Assembly (NCBI GenBank): GCA_001557505.1
Contig: LSAX01000004.1
Coordinates: 2,666,001-2,730,000 of the forward strand
From: Reticulascus tulasneorum
Lineage: Eukaryota > Ascomycota > Sordariomycetes > Glomerellales > Reticulascaceae
DNA length: 64,000 nt
Reading direction: 5' to 3'
Shown: in pieces, positions 58,263 to 64,000 of the stretch
Numbering within the stretch: position 1 is the stretch's first letter
Layout of the letters: each line of letters starts with the position of its first letter
The notes under the pieces: generated by a model
What the model saw: only the letters and a program-made list of their open reading frames with translations
Databases searched by the model: none
What the model was told of the DNA's origin: nothing
Made by a program: the position numbers and the translations under genes

Positions 58263-59447
58263 ATGTTCACCAAAGCAATTCTCGCATTCGGCCTGGCCAC
58301 TGTTGCCAGCGCCCACATGGTCGTCGTCGACCCCGTCCCATACGGACAATCCACCCTGAGCAACGGCCCTCTTGCTGCAGATGGAAGTGACTTTCCTTGC
58401 AAGCAGCGATCCGGTGTCTACGATGCCGAGGGTGCCTCAAATGTCTACCAACTCGGTGGCACAGGCAAACTAGCCTTCAAGGGCTCTGCTGTCCACGGAG
58501 GTGGCTCGTGCCAGGTCTCCATCACATACGATGCTCAGCCCAACAAGAACAGTGTTTTCAAGGTTATCAAGTCCATTGAGGGAGGATGCCCGGCACAAGA
58601 CCAGGCTGGCAACATGGGCGACAACGCCAACGCCGCGGATCCATATACCTACGGTTTCGATATCCCCAGCGACATCCCAGCTGGAAACGGCACCATTGTC
58701 TGGACGTGGTTCAACAAGGTCGGAAACCGAGAGATGTACATGAACTGCGCTCCCTTGACTCTCACCGGCTCCGGCGGTGACGAATCTGCCTTTGCAGCGC
58801 TCCCCGACATGTTTGTTGCCAATATCGGCAATGGCTGCGGTACACCGGACGGCACTGATGCCCTCTTCCCTAACGCTGGAGCTGCTGTGGAACAGCTGAA
58901 CGGCGCTACTACCGCGTTTGCCAAGCCCACTGGAAGCTGCCAGGCCGCAGTCGGAGGAGGCTCCGGTGGTGGCGACAGCCCCAAGCCCACCTCGCAAAAG
59001 GCCGATCCTCCTGCCGAGACTGCTGCTCCAACTCGCAGCCTTCCCGGCGGTGTCTTCATCACCATCGCGACTAGCGAGCCTGCTGCTACAGCCCCTGCCA
59101 CGACGGAGGCACCCTTTGCTCCCGAGCCGACGCCGATCCCGGCGCCTGATGACGGATCAGATGACGGTTCAGATGACGAGGACCCTGTTTCCGAGCCTGC
59201 TCCCGAGACTCCAGCCCCCGGTGCCCCTACTGGCGAAGGTGCCATTGCCTCCGGCACTGCTTGCACATCTGAAGGCTCCTGGAACTGTATCGGAGGCAGC
59301 TCCTTCCAGCGTTGCGCAAGCGGCTCTTGGTCTGCAGTTTTGCAACTGGCTGCTGGCACTTCTTGCACTCCCGGGCAATCAGCCAACATCAACATGGTTG
59401 TAACCAAGAGGGGCAAGAGGCGATCTCTCCGATACCGATCATTCTAG
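58263..59447 (+). CDS. AA11-family lytic polysaccharide monooxygenase with C-terminal X278-like module
   Basis: Secreted copper enzyme that oxidatively cleaves chitin. Single exon, 394 aa. The signal peptide is residues 1-17 (ending VASA), leaving His18 as the mature N-terminus, which forms the copper histidine brace. The second brace histidine is His78 (mature 61) in SAVHGGGSCQ, and the axial tyrosine is in FNKVGNREMYMNCAP (mature about 142). Paired cysteines include Cys46, Cys83, Cys109 and Cys162. A Pro/Thr/Ala linker with Asp/Ser-rich repeats (DDGSDDGSDDED) spans about 240-325. The C-terminal TACTSEGSWNCIGGSSFQR and Cys-ending AAGTSC segment resembles the X278 chitin-binding module found on some AA11 enzymes. 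A short basic tail (KRGKRRSLRYRSF) follows and is unusual. Likely roles are wall remodelling, chitin use or attack on chitinous hosts. Confidence 0.92.
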   Translation: MFTKAILAFGLATVASAHMVVVDPVPYGQSTLSNGPLAADGSDFPCKQRSGVYDAEGASNVYQLGGTGKLAFKGSAVHGGGSCQVSITYDAQPNKNSVFKVIKSIEGGCPAQDQAGNMGDNANAADPYTYGFDIPSDIPAGNGTIVWTWFNKVGNREMYMNCAPLTLTGSGGDESAFAALPDMFVANIGNGCGTPDGTDALFPNAGAAVEQLNGATTAFAKPTGSCQAAVGGGSGGGDSPKPTSQKADPPAETAAPTRSLPGGVFITIATSEPAATAPATTEAPFAPEPTPIPAPDDGSDDGSDDEDPVSEPAPETPAPGAPTGEGAIASGTACTSEGSWNCIGGSSFQRCASGSWSAVLQLAAGTSCTPGQSANINMVVTKRGKRRSLRYRSF

Positions 59448-60108
59448 GTTAGGGGTCTGAAAAGCATGTAAAACAAACAGGGCACATCGCACAAATCATA
59501 TGGGGGTCTCATGGGGCTGGGCTCAGCCTGGCGGCGTTCTATCTTGGCATCTTTGGGAGATGATCTTCAAACTGTATATAAATTCATTCTTGGCCCTTGG
59601 GGCATTCTTGGTGTTTCAAGCTCAATACCAACCACATGACTACTGTCAAATTATATGCACCCGCTTTTGACTCAAGTAAAGTCGTTCGTGACATGTCATG
59701 GGACAAACTCAAGTGTATCAGACCGAGCTTGCTTGCGATATTATTCGTATCGTTTCACGTATTACAAGCCTAAGAACTTTATTGATCACCTATGCCAATC
59801 CTACCTATATGTGCCAGCTTTGGAGCCGAGCGATAGCGCTTCCATACGACGTCTAAGGCCGCCCGAACATACAGGCCTTCTTTCTTCTTGAAAGCAGCGC
59901 CCTCTGTGGCTCCAAATAACTTGTGATATCGGTACTCACTATAGTCACGGAGAAAGGAGTTGTTGGTTCTGAATTGGGAGCATCTCTCTTATTCTTGGTA
60001 TCTGGATAGCGAGAACCGTCACTGGAAACCCGAAACCTTTGTTGCCGTTCCCATGGCAGTCGCGGGCATTGGCGGCGTCCAAATTGTCGTTCTACCTCCC
60101 TCCCATTT
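59448..60108. other. Convergent intergenic region
   Basis: 3' flanks of the LPMO gene (+) and the tectonin-like gene (-). TATATAAA at about 59574-59581 is AT-rich 3' flank. No gene was recognised. Confidence 0.5.
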
Positions 60109-60957
60109 TTACGGGCACGCGATAATCTTCCTCAAGCCAGTTAAATCAAAATTGCCTCCGGTAGATTCCCAGGGCATCCCCCGCCCAAACTTGTAGACTG
60201 TTTTCCCCGAAATTTCCAGCCCGTACAGATAATCTCCCGCCGCCGCAAATGATCTGCCGCCGCCGCCTACCATAGCCCAGGTCCCGGCTACCCACTCCCA
60301 GATAGAATCGCCGTCAGGAGTAAGGGCGTATAGTCCGATAGTCCCTGAGGTAATGAACGACGCGCCGCCACCGATCTGGTCCCATTCGGTGCCAGTGTCC
60401 TTGTACTGGAACACACCATTGGTTCCTAGACCGTAGACCACACCCCGTTCGCTCACCGCGAATTGTTTCCCACCTCCACCAATCTTTCGCCAATTCATCC
60501 CGCTATGAAGATACTCATAGACCTCCGTATTGAAGGGGGTAACTGCAAAGAACCTGTTTGCGTTGCCGTAGATATTTGATGCTGACGAACCAATTTGTTC
60601 CCAGTTTTCGCCGCCGAGCCATCTAACGACGGCTCTCCTGTCTATAGTTAGTCCGTAAATGTTATTTGCGGTTGCTACAAAGCTGGCTCCGCCGCCGCCA
60701 ATCTTGTGCCAACCAGCAGCTGGGGTCCATCGATGAACTTCGGTGTTTAATGGAGTGGTTGCTAGCAAGCCATAAGCCCCACCCCATATATCGCCTGCCG
60801 CGCCGCCGATCTGTTGCCAGGAGTTGCCGTTGTATCGGTACACTCGGTCGTTGTTGACAGAGATTCCGCAGACGGTCAGTGCTGTCGTCACAGGCGATAG
60901 CAGGAGCACGACCAATACCAGCCGTAATACGAGTGGAGCGAGGATATATGAGAACAT
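60109..60957 (-). CDS. Secreted tectonin-like beta-propeller protein
   Basis: Single exon, 282 aa, starting at ATG 60957. The signal peptide is about residues 1-26 (hydrophobic core LVLRLVLVVLLL, ending VTTA). The rest is six to seven repeats of about 40 residues, each with a W-x-x-I/V-G-G-x-A/G core followed by an I/LYGL-type strand: WQQIGGAAG, WHKIGGGGASF, WEQIGSSASNIYG, WRKIGGGGKQF, WDQIGGGASF, WAMVGGGGRSF and a last degenerate copy. This is the pattern of tectonin/lectin beta-propellers, which bind surface glycans or lipids in other organisms. A target here is not known. Few cysteines remain (CG near residue 29 and the C-terminal CP). It lies between an LPMO and a DUF3433 gene, in a region that looks accessory. 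Confidence 0.75.
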   Translation of the reverse strand: MFSYILAPLVLRLVLVVLLLSPVTTALTVCGISVNNDRVYRYNGNSWQQIGGAAGDIWGGAYGLLATTPLNTEVHRWTPAAGWHKIGGGGASFVATANNIYGLTIDRRAVVRWLGGENWEQIGSSASNIYGNANRFFAVTPFNTEVYEYLHSGMNWRKIGGGGKQFAVSERGVVYGLGTNGVFQYKDTGTEWDQIGGGASFITSGTIGLYALTPDGDSIWEWVAGTWAMVGGGGRSFAAAGDYLYGLEISGKTVYKFGRGMPWESTGGNFDLTGLRKIIACP

Positions 60958-62613
60958 CCTTGCGGAGGAAGCTGGAGCTTCGGGAACTGAAAGTGACTAT
61001 AGTGTAGATAGCTAGCTCAGGGAATGAAGAGTGAATTCTAGCGAAAATTGGATGTGTTTGCTTGCCGACTGATACGACCGCATCGTAAAGTGTTCCGCGG
61101 ACGCAATATTTATACTTCAGACGACCAGCCGTACCAAACACAGAGGAAAGAACTCGCGCAGAACGCAATGTACGGACATAGGGGAGCGACGGAGAACAGA
61201 AAGAGGAGGGCAGGAGACGGCGGCAATAATTGGCATCCATACATGGATGTTGGTGCTATTGTACGCAGATGATGCTGAATGCATGCGTGGTGATGTCCTC
61301 GCCTGCTGCGCTGAAGATGACTAGTCCCATTGGGGATAAGTTTCCAGCCTCGTAGGATCCTTTTCACCCAACGCGGCCGACCAGACTTCCATCGGCTGCT
61401 GCTGTATCCCGCTTGCCGTAAGGTAGAATAAGAATCCCGGACGTTGGAGCACTCTCCCAAAGAAAGATTGGCCGATACGGACGTAGTGTACTCAGATACC
61501 GGGGGCTCGGCAGGGGTGCTCCATCACGCAATACCAAAGGGCAACCATGGCTGAGTCCTAGATTCTCATGTGGGATGGTGATTATAGTGATGGGCCGCCT
61601 GCGGCCGGCAAGATGAGGCTGAACAATCGACAAATAAGGACAACCATGTGGTTCAGTCGCAGGGTTCTTATGTTGTTGGTAGTTTTGATGTTGAAGAGAG
61701 CCCGGGCACAGTCCACCTTAACCATGGAATTGAAACAGCTTGGCCAATAAGATGTGAACGTGGTTTGGTGGTTGTTGGGATTCTTTGGACCCTGGATGCA
61801 TAATGAATCCTGCAGGAGGAACGGACCGCCGTTAATTGGACCGCGACTTGGCACATTGGATGCCGCTCAGGAGCCACGGCGCTTAACCCAAGTGATGCAT
61901 GGATCCGGCATGCCAACTCGGAAGAGAGCTGAATATCATGTCCGATGAGCTCCATGATCCAGACCTCCTTCGTGAGCGTGGTATGCTAATCTCCTTTCCC
62001 CTGCCCCGCAGTTGGTGATGGCATTTGTTCCGGTTTAGGTATGGAGATGCCTGCACATTACCGTCCTTCCAGCTAAGCCCCGGGACCATTCAAACGACAT
62101 CCTCAGGCGCGAAGAATCCGGGAGATGCCTTATTATTACCTCCAAGGAATGGACTGGGATGTACGGTGAGTCTTAGACAGTTGCAAAATGTACGTTCTCA
62201 GGTCAGCCACAGACCTGACATCTGGCTGCTGGATTCAGGGGCGGAGGGGCATGCCGTCCTTGTTGTCAAGTGGCATTCACTTAATCCAGAACCAATCTCA
62301 AAGTCTAGCATGAGCAACGGTGTCTCGAGCATCAATGTAACATTTTCGAGCATTTAGTTGTGACTTCTGAGTCCCAGAAAACTTCATCTCTGCTTCAGAG
62401 TGAACAACTGTATGTCATAAACTTCATTACGCGTACGCCTAGTCAGGCTTCTTCACAAGTACTTTTCCTAAATTGCTGAATGACTTCAACCCATGCCTTT
62501 TCTCAATCAAGCGGATCATCCGCATGCCTGCGCTCCCTGCCACAGGTCCTTTCCGAGATCAATGTTCTGTTCCGCAACAAGCAGTGTGCCTCAACTTCTT
62601 CTCAAATACCAGC
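60958..62613. other. Intergenic region upstream of the tectonin-like gene
   Basis: About 1.65 kb. The left part is the promoter of the minus-strand tectonin-like gene, with a TATA-like element at 61107-61114. The right part is the 3' flank of the minus-strand DUF3433 gene. Open frames up to about 115 codons show no recognisable domain. Confidence 0.5.
61107..61114 (-). promoter_or_regulatory. TATA-like element of the tectonin-like gene
   Basis: The minus strand reads TATAAATA, ending about 150 bp before the ATG at 60957. The assignment rests on sequence and position only. Confidence 0.45.
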
Positions 62614-64000
62614 TCACAGCCAAGGTTCTTTATGCTGTGATCGGCCGCGTATCATGCGCCCAAGAAACGAAGTCCGCGGGATCGTATTCCCGTTGTTCAA
62701 AGACGACAGCTTAAGCGGTACCACAAAAGGATCCATCTCTATTCCAACGTGGGCTTTCCCATCGTGTCCAACGTAGCGGCCGAAGCTGAAGGTCGTGCCT
62801 TTCTTCCTCTTCATCTCCAGACTGTCGAACGAGCATTCCCTGATCGCCCGGCTTGGCGCCACGAATGCGAAGATTGAGCCGATCGAGGTCGGCATCCGTG
62901 GGAGAAAGAATTTGACGGCGCGAAGGTAGAAAAGCGTAGCTATGATAATATTCAGACCGAGGATTGTGATGCTGACCACAAAAGCTGGTGTTGACATGAA
63001 TATTCGTGTTTCGCGAATCGACCTCTCTCCCCACACAAGGGGGGTGTCGTCAGATGCTGTCTCAAAGATGTTTGAGTTGATTCCAAGAAGGATCGCGAAT
63101 AAACGTTTGTAAAGATCTTCAATCGTCGCGGATAAAGATTCCGCGCTCGGTACTGGTGACCGGGGATCCAGGAGGTTAGTGTCGCTGTTATAGATTTTGA
63201 TAAGGTGGTTCATCCAGTCTCTGGATGAGGTGTCATTATGCCACTCGGAGTCAGTGTAGACAAGCAAATGATTGTAAAATATGATCAAAGAGTCGGTGTG
63301 GTTCTCAGAGAGCGAATAGCCCAAATCTGCTTCGAGGTTACTGATCCTAGCCGCTGTGAGAATGTTGCCATTTGCATCAACAGTAACGTCGAACATGGCA
63401 GAGACGAAAAGCGGTTGGCACACAACGAAGTCATAGTCCACCGTTCCGTTCTCGTTGCTTCCTTCCTCTGTCCTACCCCAGCTCATTATCAGTGTCTTCT
63501 CGCATGTGTTTCGTTTGTTTCCGCCAAAGGGAGTATCCGTTGTCTCGACTGCTGACAATCCATGTGGAGGTGCAGTGCTTTGATTGAGCAAAAGACCCTT
63601 AGGTTCGTATATCTCAGGACAGGCATCGGTAGAAGAGCCCGTAGTGGGTTGAAACGGTCGCATGTCCAGTCTCGGTGGTTGACCCGTAGCAGCAGCTGGT
63701 CTACATTGTGGCTGAACACCAAAACCCCTCGTGTTCGCCCGGAAAATCGTGGAAGAGTTGTCGAATCCAATGTCTTCAGCGATGAATGGCTGAAAATAAA
63801 ACTCGCTGGTAAGCCACGGCGGTAAAGGAGTATCCGAAGATATGTTTGCCATGGCAACATAGAAATTGTCGCCGTAGAAAAAGGGCAGTCCCGCACCAAG
63901 CAGCTGAAGCGTTTCGAATAATGAGTCGTTGTTAAACGTCGAGCCTGCCAACGGCTGAACCACGGTCGCGTAAGTTGCCTCCATTGGGAACTCATTGAAA
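62614..64000 (-). CDS. DUF3433 membrane protein, 5' end beyond the window
   Basis: The C-terminal 462 codons of a larger gene. The frame stays open to the right edge, where the residues before Met (63984) read NEFP, so the true start is outside. An acidic/aromatic segment TPLPPWLTSEFYFQPF, a CEKTLIMSWGRT block, and DYDFVVCQPLFVSAMFDVTVD match the pattern of fungal DUF3433 proteins, which usually contain two such units separated by membrane helices. One clear transmembrane helix is at FVVSITILGLNIIIATLFYL (63000-62935 approx.). A cytosolic tail of about 95 residues with GRYVGHDGKAHVGIE follows. Several N-x-S/T sites (ISS, NSS, NQS, NGT, NHT, NDT) fit an extracellular region. Function is unknown. 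Confidence 0.82.
   Translation of the reverse strand, partial: FNEFPMEATYATVVQPLAGSTFNNDSLFETLQLLGAGLPFFYGDNFYVAMANISSDTPLPPWLTSEFYFQPFIAEDIGFDNSSTIFRANTRGFGVQPQCRPAAATGQPPRLDMRPFQPTTGSSTDACPEIYEPKGLLLNQSTAPPHGLSAVETTDTPFGGNKRNTCEKTLIMSWGRTEEGSNENGTVDYDFVVCQPLFVSAMFDVTVDANGNILTAARISNLEADLGYSLSENHTDSLIIFYNHLLVYTDSEWHNDTSSRDWMNHLIKIYNSDTNLLDPRSPVPSAESLSATIEDLYKRLFAILLGINSNIFETASDDTPLVWGERSIRETRIFMSTPAFVVSITILGLNIIIATLFYLRAVKFFLPRMPTSIGSIFAFVAPSRAIRECSFDSLEMKRKKGTTFSFGRYVGHDGKAHVGIEMDPFVVPLKLSSLNNGNTIPRTSFLGRMIRGRSQHKEPWL

Noticed and set aside
1..64000. tRNA, 5S rRNA or intact transposons
   Set aside because: I looked for B-box-like GGTTCGA motifs, conserved 5S segments, long terminal repeats and transposase motifs and found none I could support. 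A tRNAscan or repeat search would settle it.

Overview
The window looks like chromosomal DNA of a filamentous ascomycete (Pezizomycotina, most likely Sordariomycetes). The reasons are: genes on both strands broken by short GT-AG introns (about 45-350 bp) with CTAAC/CTGAC-type branch sites; long intergenic spaces with CT-rich leaders and low-complexity repeats; and fungus-restricted families such as a CTF1/Far Zn-cluster regulator, DUF4048, DUF3433 and an AA11 lytic polysaccharide monooxygenase. No rRNA, tRNA, CRISPR array, intact transposon or biosynthetic gene cluster was recognised. I rebuilt fourteen gene models by joining open frames at splice sites. All thirteen complete models keep frame from ATG to stop. 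The last one runs off the right edge.

Left part (1-14.0 kb): a CTF1/FarB-type fatty-acid/cutinase transcription factor (+), a long acidic protein with a C-terminal GAS2-related (GAR) domain (+), and an NAD(P)-dependent malic enzyme with a long N-terminal extension (-). Then comes a gene-poor stretch of about 5 kb (14.0-18.9 kb).

Middle (18.9-39.4 kb): an uncharacterised fungal protein family (+), acetoacetyl-CoA synthetase (+), a small membrane protein (-), the APC/C subunit Cdc16/Cut9/Apc6 (-), a DUF4048 protein (+), V-ATPase catalytic subunit A (+) and an aromatic/aminoadipate-type aminotransferase (-). Right part (39.4-64 kb): the 3,847-residue SAGA/NuA4 scaffold Tra1 (-), which shares a 1-kb divergent promoter region with a gamma-glutamylcyclotransferase-like gene (+) that appears to carry an 8-bp micro-exon. 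A gap of about 5.3 kb follows, then an AA11 LPMO with a C-terminal chitin-binding-type module (+), a secreted tectonin-like beta-propeller (-) and a truncated DUF3433 membrane protein (-).

Most genes are housekeeping and do not form one pathway. The only thematic link is lipid/acetyl-CoA metabolism: the FarB-like regulator, acetoacetyl-CoA synthetase and malic enzyme. It is weakly supported by CCTCGG (Far-type) hexamers upstream of the regulator and of acetoacetyl-CoA synthetase. The least understood items are the 18.9-20.3 kb orphan family, which carries an ExD...ExK residue pattern that could be a nuclease-like core, the secreted tectonin-like protein, and the two large gene-poor gaps.
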